DNA from: Lactuca virosa
Lineage: Eukaryota > Streptophyta > Magnoliopsida > Asterales > Asteraceae
Reading direction: 5' to 3'
Assembly: GCA_928212115.1 (NCBI GenBank)
Contig: CAKMRJ010003334.1
Location: 22,382,819 to 22,446,818, forward strand
DNA: 64,000 nt
Position 1 is the stretch's first letter. Each line of letters begins with the position of its first letter. Made by a program: the position numbers and the translations under genes. The notes beneath the pieces are model-generated. The model was not told the DNA's origin. It ran no database searches and saw only the letters and a program-made list of their open reading frames with translations. This document shows positions 11,358-22,604 of this stretch, piece after piece.

Positions 11358-11420
11358 GTACGTATCTCCTTATCTATGTTGTTTTGAGATTTGTTTATAC
11401 TTACATTGTGTTGTGTATAG
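11358..11420 (+). other. Candidate spliceosomal intron in element B, gag-protease junction
   Basis: It runs from GTACGTATC to TTGTGTATAG, 63 bases, T-rich, phase 1 after a GCT G codon split. It sits at the same codon as the 70-base candidate in A. Being a multiple of three with no stop, it can also be read through, adding 21 hydrophobic residues absent from the protease of C and G. Removing it restores the usual spacing to the protease active-site motif. Confidence 0.65.
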
Positions 11421-13107
11421 GTACTTTTCTTGTGAGTTCTGTACCTGCTTTAGTGTTGTTTGAATCGGGTGCGAGTCGATCTTTCGTGTCCTTAGCTTTT
11501 AGTCGCCAGATCAGTACCCGACGTGAGGCGTTGAGTCAACCTCTGAGAGTTTCTATTTTCGACGAGCATGCGGTTTTTGCTACTGATGTATTCTGAGGGT
11601 GTATACTAGATATTTTCGGTGTTGAGTTCCCGATAGACCCGGTACCGATCGCGATGGGTGATGTCTGTGTCATAGTGGGCATGGACTGGTTAAGTCGGTT
11701 TGGAGCTGTAATCGACTGTGAACGTCAGATGGTCACTATACGAGACCCTAGTGGGGGAGTGCTTACGGTGTATGGCGAGGGTACCAGATCTGGATCAGCT
11801 TTCTGCTCTGTTGTTAGTGCGAGACAGATTCTACAGCAGGGTTGTATGGGCTTTTTGGCGTACGTGATGGATACGCGTGTTGCTACAAAGAGGCCGAGTT
11901 CTATCTCTGAGGTTCCGATAGTGTGCGAGTTTCTGGATGTTTTTCCCGAGGAGTAGTCGGGTGTGCCTCCCGAGACGCAGGTGGAGTTCCGGATTGATTT
12001 GATTCCGGGTGCGGCGCCTATTGCCAAGGCAGCTTATCGCCTTGCGCCGCCAGAGATGCAGGAGTTATCCTCACAGCTCCAGGAGCTGCTGGGAGTTTAT
12101 GGTGAGCTCCGATCCTTTTTGTCAAGAAAAAGGATGGTTCACACTGGACGTGTATTGAATACCGGGAGTTGAACAAGCTGACGGTCAAGAACCGTTATCC
12201 ACTTCTGAGGATCGACGACTTATTCGATCAGTTGCAGGGGGCATCTTGGTTCTCCAAGATTGATTTGAGATCTGGATATCATCAGATGAGAGTTTGCGAG
12301 GAGGATATTCAAAATACGGCCTTTAGGACTCGTTATGGGCACTACGAGTTTATGGTGATGCCTTTCGGGCTCAGCAACGCACCGACGACGTTCATGGACC
12401 TCATGAACCGGGTGTGCCGGCCCATGTTGGATCGATCGGTGATCGTGTTCATCGACGATATTCTGGTGTACTCGAGGTCCAGAGAGCAGCACGAGGAGCA
12501 TCTTAGAGGTATTCTTGGAGTATTGAGGTCGGAGAGGCTTTATGCCAAATTCTCCAAGTGAGATTTCTGGTTACGAGAGGTCCAGTTCCTGGGACATCTC
12601 GTTAATCAGAATGTGATATTGGTCGACCCGGCCAAGATTGAGGCAGTTATGAGATGAGAGGTGCCGAGATCTCTGTCCGAGATCAGGAGTTTTCTGGGTT
12701 TGGCGGGTTACTATAGGAGATTTATCAGATGCTTCTCTAAGATTGTTGTTCCTCTCACCAGATTGACCCGGAAGGGTGTTACTTTTACTTGGGGGCCCGA
12801 GCAGCAGGCCTCATTTAAGACTCTTCATCAGAGATTGTGCGAAGCCCCGGTGTTAGCCCTTCCCGAGGGAGTGGAGGATTTTGTAGTTTACTGTGATGCC
12901 TCTATATCAGGGATAGGAGCGGTGTTGATGCAGAGGGGACACGTGATTGCATATGCATCAAGGCAGTTGAAGCCTCATGATATGAGGTATCCCACCCACA
13001 ATTTGGAGTTGGGTGCGGTTGTGTTCGCCCTTAAGATCTAGCGTCACTATTTGTATGGGGTCCGGTGTACCATATATACGGACCACAAGAGCCTGAAGTA
13101 TCTCATG
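11421..13107 (+). pseudogene. Element B protease, reverse transcriptase and RNase H (broken)
   Basis: The protease active site reads FESGAS (Asp to Glu at 11462-11464), probably inactivating, and DWLSRFGAVIDC follows. Stops occur at 11594-11596 and 11954-11956. A deletion of about 30 bases plus a frame change at about 12090-12115 removes the start of RT (between QELL and GAPILF). RT resumes from 12169 with RIDDLFDQLQG, SKIDLRSGYHQM and FIDDILVYS, with stops at 12559-12561 and about 12655. RNase H shows YCDASISGIGAVLMQ, AYASRQLK, a TAG at 13039-13041 (W codon) and YTDHKSLKYLM. C's insertion at 13113 cuts it; it resumes at 45714. Confidence 0.88.
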
Positions 13108-13314
13108 CATCATGTGACAACCCGGAACTTTTTCCATTTCTATTTAACCGATTTCCGTTAATAAATTTGAATTTTATTAAGTTTCCGTCAAACTTCTTGA
13201 TTTAGAAAATCATCTACTTGTATATATAATTAAATTTTATATGAGTCGAGACCAAAACTTCACGAAATTTTGAGTTATCCTTCGATCAAAACATCGGTTT
13301 TCGACCTAAGTGAG

Positions 13315-13740
13315 TTTACGGTCGTAAACCTGTGTACGGCCGTACACTCGTTTACGGCCAGCATCGGGTGGACCCCACCACCGACCTCGAAAACCCCTAT
13401 AAATACGAGACCTTACCCCTCATTTACACTTTTCTGGCCGGACACTCTCTCCTTCTCTCTCTAAACTATTGACCGTACACCCCAAAAACACCCTTATTCT
13501 TCCAAAAATCATTGCGAATCGTCATTGGGAGTTGATTTGGAGCGTCTAGAACTCGTTTTTCATCGAATCCAGCAACCTTGTTCTTGAGTGACGGCCGTAC
13601 ACCCTTCAAATCTGCAAATCTTCATTGACCGCACACCAGTTCACGGCCGTACACACTTCAAAGGCCGTACACCCTTCGAGAGACAGTTCACGGGCGTAAA
13701 CTCCCTTTACGGCGGTAAAACCCATTCATGGTCGTACACA
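13315..13740 (+). repeat. ACGGCCGT palindrome clusters around C's TATA box
   Basis: It includes the perfect 16-bp palindrome GTGTACGGCCGTACAC (13332-13347) and several variants such as GTTTACGGCC, CACGGCCGTACAC and CACGGGCGTAAAC. Flanking bases vary in step (GTA..TAC, TTTA..TAAA). The 3' LTR counterpart (35996-36440) has one or two additional units and less decayed copies, including another perfect 16-mer at 36270-36285. Confidence 0.85.
13398..13405 (+). promoter_or_regulatory. TATA box of element C LTR
   Basis: TATAAATA follows the ccccaccaccgacc stretch, and the same box is at 36080-36087 in the 3' LTR. It is the likely core promoter of C transcripts. Confidence 0.7.
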
Positions 13741-14635
13741 CTTCTTAAGTGGTGCTTTAGACTGAAAACCCACTTTCCTCGATTCAATCAAGTCCAGGTA
13801 ACATTCCTTAACCGAAAGCAAGTGTTTTTCTAACACTTTATCTAACGAAATCGCTAATTCAGATACATATATGTATTTAATTGTTATTAGGACTCCGTTA
13901 AGTGCCACACGCTACAACTCGAGGGTCTTCATTCCAGTTCGTTGATTTGACGTTTGCACACAGCTAACTGTGAGTTCATACCCCTATGTCTTTACTATTT
14001 TTAACGTTTTCAGGGGGAATACAAGCCAAACATAATTGATTTTGTGAAACTTATACAAAAAAAGGGATTTCAATAAACTTAAAATGGATGCAATTGATAC
14101 AATCATACATTTTCTATACTTTTATAAAATATATAGATATTTTATCCCTATGTTGAGCATAAGGGAAGTTTTCATCATAATCACATAACTTTCAATGTAA
14201 AACATGAATTGAATGCATGAATGAACATATAAACTATAATAGGTATAGTTTGTGGAACAACTAACATATCAATGTACAAACATAGATTCAATGCAATCAA
14301 ATATATAAACTATATAATGTGTAGTTTATGAGACATATAGACAGCAAGCTAAATTCAATGGATTCATTTTATTCTACATGTAATCGTTAGTACAACATTT
14401 TATGAGTGAGCATTCTTCGCGTACTTACCTAAGTACTAACAAAAGTCCTGAGATTATAACCAGCATCTCCTTGCGGGAGAACGTGAGTTTGTGTATAGAT
14501 CTATACGGGATTGACAATCTCGCAGCATAACTGTTAGCTACAGTTAGGCCGGCAGGCCTGGGTGACAAAGTCATTTCGATTCCGACATTTGAAGAACGTC
14601 GTTCAGGCAATTATATGGTCAAGTATGGTTATAAC

Positions 14636-15411
14636 TATTGGATTGGTGTCTAAGTCCATAACTATAATTGGTATATACTTGACCCGACCCGGCATAGTCT
14701 ATTTGGGTTGCATGGCATCAGGACATTTGGATAGACCTTTTGTGAGAAGAGGATATTTGTGACATATTAATATATTATAAGTTCTAATATATTAATATGA
14801 AATCATATTATTTAATTAGTATTGATCAAGAATTAATTTGGAATTAATTTAGTGATCAAAAAGAGACTAATTAAATATATAGGGATTGATTGTGTAAATC
14901 ATTCATTCTTATATATGTGGGCTTATGATCCATGATTCCTTATGTTGGGTTTAACCTATGTGGTAACCCATGGATACTCCATGGAGGTTAAAACCCACGG
15001 ATCATAAGGAATGGGTAAAGTCATGGGTTACATGGTGTAACCCTAATGTGCACACTATATAAAGACCCCATTGGTTGGTGAAATTGGCACTAGTGAATAC
15101 ACAAGAGGGCAAGCCGATTTCAAAGAGTCAAATATCTCTTCTCATGGTTATTCCATATGTTCATGATGTTGTGTGAACCATTTGATGTGTCACACTTGAG
15201 GCACTAGGCTCTTAAGCTCCATGGAATCAAGCTACAACAAAGAGGTGTGTATTCTATCTAGTTTTGTTATCCTAGTACATATGATTGTATGCTAGTTAGG
15301 GTAATACCTTGGAAAAATTGATATTTGCATGTATAATAGAGAAAACATAGATCCAAGGTATTTAGGGTTGCATGTACACCTTAGGAGTGTTAGAATGCTC
15401 AAAACCCAACA
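14636..15411 (+). repeat. Element D 5' LTR
   Basis: It starts tattgg (mutated TGTTGG) and ends CCAACA before the PBS. TATA box is TATATAAAG at 15056-15064. It shares GTATATACTTGACCCGACCC and cccatgg-rich motifs with F and the solo LTR in A. Confidence 0.9.
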
Positions 15412-17169
15412 GTGGTATCAGAGCCTAGGGCTGTTTTCAATTATACTTGATGCAACACTTTTTTTCGAAGCCAAGAATCTGCATAGACATGAAACTTGAC
15501 GAGTTCTGGCCAAAAACTCGACGAGTTCATGTGTTAAAGCATCAACTCGACGATTTCGATGTAGAACTCGACGCGTTGGTCTCCCAGAATGCATATCTTC
15601 GAGTTTTAAGGCTGGAATTGGACTAGGAACATTACCCTAAGCTGTTTTTGAACTTATAAACCTGTTTTTGATGTGGTAATGTTCATGCTAATCCAATTTC
15701 AAAGATAATTGTCATAATTTTTCAAGATTTGTATTAGTTTTATGTTCATGCTAATTTCTTGAAGATTGATGATTTGAATTATCTTGTTCTTATGAGTTAG
15801 CTTAGATTAATAGAAAAGTTATGAGATAATGTGTTTTCGATCCATATTGATCTAAAAGTTATTCTTAAAATGTGTTTTTGTAACTTGTCCTCAAGTTATA
15901 TGAAAAGTCACATTTATGATTTTTTAAAATACTCATAAGATTTCCATAAGTTATGAAAGTGAAGAGTCTCATTTTTAAATGCTTTAAAGTCTTCCATAAC
16001 TTGTCCTCAAGTTATGGAACTTGAAGAGTTTTTTCATTAAAAACTACTTTAAACACATAAGTTATGGAATTGAAAAGTTTTGTAGTGTTCAAAACTTGCC
16101 CTCAAGTTTTAGAATTTGTAAAGTTTTCCCATGAATATTTTAATTCCAAGTTAAGCCCTTAGAGTTTTAAAAGTTTAAAATTCAACCCTTATACTATTAT
16201 TATAATTTTAATTATATAGATATGTATAAGATAAAGTCAATATTACCGTTAGTAAGCCTAATTCACGAAGCCGGTCTATAAGGGGGTATAAGGTTACTGC
16301 CTATAAAATGGCAGTTTAATGGGTGTCCACTCTCACCCACCGCTTCCTTGACTGGTGGAGGGTCATTAGCCGAACGGGTTGGATAAGGACTATAATTCTC
16401 CCTTTATTAAAAGTATAATGATAAATACTAAGTAACTAAACACTTATAAATTCCCAATCTTAGTTACTTAGGAAAATGTGAAACTGTGCTAACCCATGAA
16501 ATTACACTTTGCACCTTTGTTAAGTCGTTAGTGGAGCGTGTGTCGTTAACCGGCACACTAACATGGGACTGACAATGTGTGGCGAAGGGTAACTTAAGTT
16601 TATCATAGATTGGTGGAGTGTGTGTGGTTAACCGACACATCAATTAGGTGATAAAGTTGAGGGTACCAAGTCAATTTGCATGGTTATTCACACCTTGTTT
16701 GTGATCCTCGGCATCCCAGTCACAAATTTGAGAGGGCACAATCGAGATTCAAACATGCCATTGAAAGTTCGATGTATCTCAAAAGATCTAGGAGTTTCAA
16801 ATCCAATTAAAACTTAATTATATTTTGTTTTTCATGGTGGAAATTGGTAAATCGTCATTTACCTACCTTCAAATATTTTATAATTTGGATTACGACATCC
16901 CTCTTCCAGTTATAAATAGGTTGTTGGGTCCTAGCCTTAATATTTCATATTGGGTGTTATATTAAGGACTTAAATCAACTAAACTTGAATTACTCCCTCA
17001 TAAATGTCTTGTTATGACAACTATGGTCTTCCTTATCCTTTTGGATAAAGCTTTCCTAATGAAGATGATATCCTAAATGGCAATCAAGGTGAAAGATCAA
17101 TCCCTTTGTTGTGCATTAATGGGACTGGAAATCATGCTTCACTTCCTCCACCTCCTCCAATAAATCTCC
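15412..17169 (+). other. Element D PBS and long leader
   Basis: PBS TGGTATCAGAGCC is at 15413-15425. Degenerate ACTCGNCGAGT palindromes follow at 15499-15580, then an AT-rich stretch with repeated cataacttgtcctcaagttatg. Two copies of the internal motif tggttaaccg-like, with gttagtggagcgtgtgt, are near 16528-16565 and 16616-16650. It aligns with F at 38780-40400. No coding seen. Confidence 0.75.
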
Positions 17170-17800
17170 CTAACCCACAAATTTCAAAGTCTTGAAAAGT
17201 TTAAGGTCACTCAATCCCTATTGGCAAGTAAAGTCTGTATGTGCTCGGGTCTTGGAGATCAAGTCACATATTAACAGGCCGGGAGAGTTGGGTGTCAAAG
17301 TCTCAAGGAAGTTGACTGTTGACTGGGTTCTTCAGTCACTTCCCAAATCATATAGTGAGTTCTTTAAGGACTACTATGTGACAGACCATGACATGATCCT
17401 TAATGATCTTACCTATTTTCTCGATGCTGCTGAATCAGAAATGATTTGGAGCATTGGTAAAGCAAATTAGATTGAAAGATCTACTTCCCAAACCTATTTG
17501 GACATTGACAATGGTGACATTGGAAGTCTAGAAAAGCTTCCTCTTCCCAATGGAAAGGGATCGGCCATGGTCAAGTCGTTTGACTCAATGGTAAAGAGAA
17601 AGGCTAAGTCTGGACAATCAAGTGTACCATTTCCAAAGAGTCCATATGTTTCTTTTGCCAAAATAAGGGGCATTGATTACGAAGCTGCCAAATTTACCTG
17701 AAAGTTCATAAGGATGGTAAAAGTCAAAAAGGTTTGACTCTACTTCAGGTAAAGTCCATTATCTAACTCTATTAAGTATCTTTTGGAGATTCTTAATACA
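17170..17800 (+). pseudogene. Element D gag remnant (copia type)
   Basis: A 92-residue open piece (17192-17470) contains SLNPYWQVKSVCARVLEIKS, VDWVLQSLPKSYSEF and a MILNDLTYFLDAAES-like segment, as in gag of plant Ty1/copia elements. A second piece (17498-17701) leads to a CCHC-like knuckle: CFFC followed by a GH and SC in frame with a stop between. Frames are broken by stops and indels. No integrase or RT motif is visible downstream. The same remnant is in F (40423-41140), decayed in other places. Confidence 0.7.
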
Positions 17801-19429
17801 TGATGTAATGTAATTACATTTTGATGTTTTGAAGAATCAAAGGAAACCTAAAGAAAGAGTATGCTGATTATGATCGCGAAGATGGATTTCGATCGCAAGG
17901 TTCGGTGATCAGAATTTTGAGCAGATACTTAAGAGTTATGATATATTGCTTAGGAATAGACAACAACATGTTTTTCATATGTATTTGCATTGTAAGGATA
18001 AGATTTTTCCGCAAGTTTTAAAATAAAAGAAAAGGTTTTGATTTTATTTTTTTTAAGTATCCTTATAATGGCATTTGTGGAAAAAAAATTGTTGTTTATA
18101 TGTTTCCATTGATAAGCAATATTGGAAAATGGATTTGATTCTTTCATTTGTGGTAGTGTCATAATTTACCAAATAAGGAAAGATTCTCATCACCCAAGTT
18201 TCAGTTGGATGGAAACTTGGAATCATGCAAGTTGTATTATATGATGAGTGAGAATTTTCATTTTTGGGAAATTAACATTGATTCCTTGTTCACATGTATG
18301 TGTGAGTCAAGTGAAGGACTGAAGGATTGGGTACACTAGGTTGTGCACTGGTCAGGTCCACCACAAAGGTCGATAAGATTATTCATCATGATTTACTAAA
18401 GATTAGTAAATATGGTTATACTTACAAGTTTAAGTGTAATTATGAAACATTGGAAAAGTTTCAATGTATGGCAGGACAAATGAGAAGGATCAAATTAGGC
18501 AGAAAGATAAATGTTTCTCCAATCTGAAAAGGTGGGAGAGTGCTTAAGTATCTTGGTTTATGGTTATCTTGGTGATTATGAAACCATATCACAATTGATC
18601 CTCTAAGGACACCTTAGTGCATTTGTTTGGCTAAGGAGAGGAATCATGAATTGTTGAAATGGTTAAATCAAAAGATAAATCATACTTCGTTCCAAAAATC
18701 AAATCTTAGAGTCATACTCCAAGATTGAGCCTTGACTGATATAATCTTAAAAAGGTGTAAAACACTTGTCAAATGTAGAGTAAAATGTTTTCTACTCTTG
18801 TACATTTGAGATTGGTAAGTTGTGATGTTTTGGATAAGACAAAGACCAACTAAGACCAATTGTGAGAAGTGTTTAACTTGATAAGAATTCGCACTAACTC
18901 TTGAATATTTGTTTTGTTAAGGAATGATTCTTGACAAAAGAGAATCTTATATGTCAAGAGGTTAGTGGGAGTCTTTAAAAATCTTGAGATGGATTCAAGA
19001 ACTAATCAAGAGGATTGTTAATCACTAGCCCACGACTTGAGGTTTGTAACCTATCGTGTTGACATATTCTTATTTCTGTGCCTATTCCAGTTAAAGTTGA
19101 CTATGCTTGTGAGTTCTATGAGTTCTGAATTGTTTGCATAACAATGTAGAAGCAATGATAGGCCCTTGAGCTGCCAAGTGGCAAGAAATTAAGATTGAAC
19201 AAGTTCAGTCCATATGAGTTTGGGTTTGTCATTAACCCTGTCTTGTGATTATGTTTTTGCCAAATTCACATGGATAGGAATACATACACCATAAAAAATC
19301 TAAGTGTCATAAGGTTTCTCTCCTATTCATGAAAATGATGGTGAGGAAACGCTTTCACTAAGTAGATTTTAAGTAGATAGCAATTGTGATATTTGCAATC
19401 TCAAGTCATTAGTGGAGCGCGTGTGGTTA
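17801..19429 (+). other. Element D non-coding internal segment, left of E
   Basis: AT-rich, no frame over 70 codons with known motifs, aligning with F at about 41150-42790. It ends at the third internal gttagtggagcg..ggttaaccgg motif, where E inserted (TSD accgg 19430-19434). I see no copia integrase, RT or RNase H motif. Confidence 0.6.
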
Positions 19430-19434
19430 ACCGG

Positions 19435-21258
19435 TGTAACATCCGGATTTTTATGGATATTAATGTGTATGTTGATCTGGAGATTGAAGGAGAGACTCGA
19501 CGAGTTAAGGGTCCAACTCGCCGAGTCTAGTCGAGTTGCTCGTGTGGATTTAATGAATGGACTCGATGAGTCAGAGGAGGGACTCGCCGAGTAGGTGCTG
19601 GGCAGAGAAACCCTAATTTCCCGGGTTTGGGACATATTTAAAGGCACTTATGGCCTCCTATTGTGGCCACACTTTCCACAGAGGAACCCTAAATAGCCTT
19701 GAGCATGTAAAGTGAGATAGAAAGCTATCTTGAGCAGGTTGGTGTGATTTTGTAAGAAAGAAGAAGGTTCAAGCTAAAAGGGGCGGCCAGAGAAGATTGT
19801 GGATCTGAGTTATTCAAGCAAGGAGCTTCAGTTGGAGGTATCAATTCGAAACCTTTCTTCCTTATTGTGTAGATCTCATCTCTTGAGGATTAGGGCTTGA
19901 ATTACCTTCTTGATGGGGTTTTGAGTGCATCAAACCCCTTTCTGTGGACTTGTATTATAGATCTGGACCTTGTTAGGTCCAGAGAGTCCGAAGGTGTGAA
20001 GCCATAGTTGTGCAACCATAGAGCTTTGAAGCTAGGAAGCATTAATGAAGTTTTAATGGTATATAAAGAAATATACACCATGCATGGACACCAAGATCGA
20101 AGCTTTACGTGTCCATTGAGCCTTGAGAGGACAGATCTAGTGTTTGGAGTGTTAGATCTGTTTTGTATTGTCTGATTGAGCTTTGGGTCTGAATGAACTC
20201 GCCGATTCAATGAGCCGACTCGACGAGTTGATTAGGGTTTGTCCCGTAGAGATTAATCATGCGATCACTCGGTCAGTTGGGAGTCAACTCGACGAGCTGA
20301 GTCAACCTTTAAAAGACTTCTGTGGAAAATGATGGGACTCAACGAGTCACAAGGGTGCACTCGGCGAGTCAGGTCAAATATGGACTGTTGACTCGAGTCT
20401 GACTTCTGTTGACTTTAGGGTTTAGTCAACGTGAGTAATGGAGACCATGGAGGGGTAAAATGATCTTTTATCCACTTCAAGAGCTAGACAGAGAAAGAGG
20501 GTAGCCTTTGGAATAGGCGAGTATTAATAGAGCATTAATTAGAGATATTTATCCATTGTGATAGGCGGAGGCTAGTTCGATATTTCCGAGTACGAGACTA
20601 TTATTTGCTAGCTTGCCACGTGAGTCTTCTCACTATACTTTACCTAGAGTGGTAACTATGTGTGACCAGAGGGTCTTATGTGCTTGCTTGAGTTATGCAT
20701 TTTTTGTGTGATATATGTGTTGTATGTTATGTTATGTGATACCTATACCGGACCGGAGGGTCCAATGAATATCGAGACCAGAGGGTTCTCACGAGACCGG
20801 ACCAGAGGGTCCAATGATTCATGAGACCAGAAGGTCCTCACTAGACCGGACCAGAGGGTCTAACGAGTAGTGAGACCGGAAGGGCTTTCATCTAGACCGG
20901 ACCGGAGGGTCCAACGATTCATGGGACTGGAGGGTCCCATTGAGACACACGGGCTGGAGGGCCCTACAGAGTTATAGCCTTGAGTGGCTAGTATGTGTAT
21001 GTGGTATTTTGGGGAACTCGCTAAGATTTGTGCTTACCATGTTATGTGTTATGTGTTTCAGGTTTATCAGGATCGCGGGAAGGCACCGGCTTGATTGTAC
21101 ACACCAGTGGAACAGTTATGTTTTGAGAATCCTGGAGTTGAATCAAACAATTATGGAGTTGGGATTTGTAAAGTAAATAAATGAGATTTTCGTGAAATTT
21201 GTTTTGAGAATTATGCGATTTTAACTGAAAAATTTGTTCGAAAATTTACGTCGTTACA
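19435..21258 (+). repeat. Element E 5' LTR
   Basis: It starts TGTAACATCCGG and ends CGTTACA. ACTCGNCGAGT palindromes lie at about 19495-19595 and 20205-20370, on either side of a TATTTAAAGG box (about 19635). A GGACC..GGTCC array runs 20747-20960. It resembles B's LTR in plan and in part in sequence. Confidence 0.9.
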
Positions 21259-22203
21259 AGTTGGTATTAGAGCCTTGGTTTGAGGGATTCGGATGCACCT
21301 CCGGGTGCGTTTGAACTCAAACTGAGGATTTGAGAAAGATTTTCAAAAGAGATAAATTTTTCTAAGAATAAGAAAGAGTTTAAGAGAAAACAAGTTAGAG
21401 CAGTGTGTACAATCAGCCAGAGCCGAACGGTGATTTCCCAAAATACCCTTACTTTTGTGTTATGAGATATTTATGAGATATCTTATGAGATATTATGCAT
21501 GCTAGAGATAGGCTAGGTATTTCATAATTAGGACTAGAGTGGCCTGATTTGTGATGCCTTAGCCTAGGAATTGTGTTATCTGTGATTTGCTTTTGAGTAT
21601 GTGTGGAGTAAGAGTATCCAGCAGGAATCCTTTTTAGAGAGGGATTGGAGTAGAGGAGTAATCTAGGAGAGATACCTAGATGAGCATTTGAGGAGTCTAC
21701 TGACAGAGTAGTCAGATGCCCGTGTGGGGTAAAGTTGCTTGAGTTCGGTGATATCCTTTTGAGTATGAGCACAACAAGTGAAGTTGTAACCTAGAGTGGT
21801 TGTACGTGTTGGTAGAGATCATTCGAGGCCCGAATGCTGCTTGCTTCGTGCTTTGTGGAACTCTTGATGATGGGAGTCAGCTACTAAGTGAATATGACGA
21901 TATTCAGGAGGTAGATGGCTGGCATCATAAGGGGTTCTTCAACAGCTGATGGCAGAGAAGTGAGAGAACCTAGGAAGAGCCTAGGGAGTGAACTTAGTCA
22001 GATGGGTATACTGACGGAGGAGAGTATTCGCTGGAGGGCGAACTTGCATATCGGGATTAGTGATCGAGAAGGTTGAACCACTACTTAGGAAATCCGGGAC
22101 GATCCGTGTGGAAAGTATGGGTTGATGTGGCAGGTAGTATGGGCCCGTACTACTGAAAGCAAAGGACCCATACTCGAAACAGGGAGAATTCCAGAAATTC
22201 TAA
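21259..22203 (+). other. Element E PBS and leader
   Basis: PBS is TTGGTATTAGAGCC (21261-21274, one mismatch from the others). The leader follows B's (gggattcggatgcacct, cccgtactactgaaagc) and then runs into the 44-bp repeat array where B has its gag. At the aligned leader-donor site E has GGAGAATTCC, so no donor remains. Confidence 0.75.
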
Positions 22204-22604
22204 GTAGCGGATTGAGAAGAGAGAACATGGTTCGAGTACCATGATTCGTAGCGGATTGAGAAGTGAGAATATGGTTTGAGTACCATGATTCGTAGCGGAT
22301 TGATAAGAGAGAACATGGTTCGAGTACCATGATTCGGAACGGATTGAGAAGAGAGAACATGGTTCGAGTACCATGATTCGTAACGGATTGAGAAGAGAGA
22401 ACATGGTTTGAGTACCATGATTCGTAGCGAGGAGAAGAGAGAACATGGTTCGAGTACCATGATTCGTAGCGGATTGAGAAGAGAGAACATGGTTCGAGTA
22501 CCATGATTCGTAGCAGATTGAGAAGAGATAACATGGTTCGGGTACCATGATTCATAGCAGATCGAGAGGTGGCCACATGGTTCGAATAACATGACTCGTG
22601 GCGG
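22204..22604 (+). repeat. 44-bp tandem repeat, nine units, each with a hairpin
   Basis: Units begin with agcggattgagaag and contain CATGGTTCGAGTACCATG, a dyad with CATGGT/ACCATG arms. Period is 44 with one 41-base unit; the last two units are more diverged. The apparent minus-strand open frames here (130-206 codons in all three frames) arise from the repeat. Confidence 0.95.

Larger units (their letters stand above)
13113..14635 (+). repeat. Element C 5' LTR, left part
   Basis: It begins TGTGACAACCCGG and matches 35794-37350 of the 3' LTR. It carries a clear TATA box (13398-13405, TATAAATA). Palindromes built on ACGGCCGT lie on both sides: 13315-13362 upstream and 13589-13740 downstream. It ends at ataac, the TSD of D. 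Confidence 0.92.

Noticed and set aside
16200..16680. tRNA-like or structured RNA gene suggested by repeated ccggcacacta motifs
   Set aside because: No cloverleaf or A/B box arrangement; the motif is a repeated internal element of D and F.
19369..19647. Open frames across the D/E boundary
   Set aside because: They cross a transposon junction and are carried by the palindrome region of E's LTR; chance.
22204..22604. CRISPR-like regular repeats
   Set aside because: Units are contiguous with no unique spacers and sit inside a plant retrotransposon.
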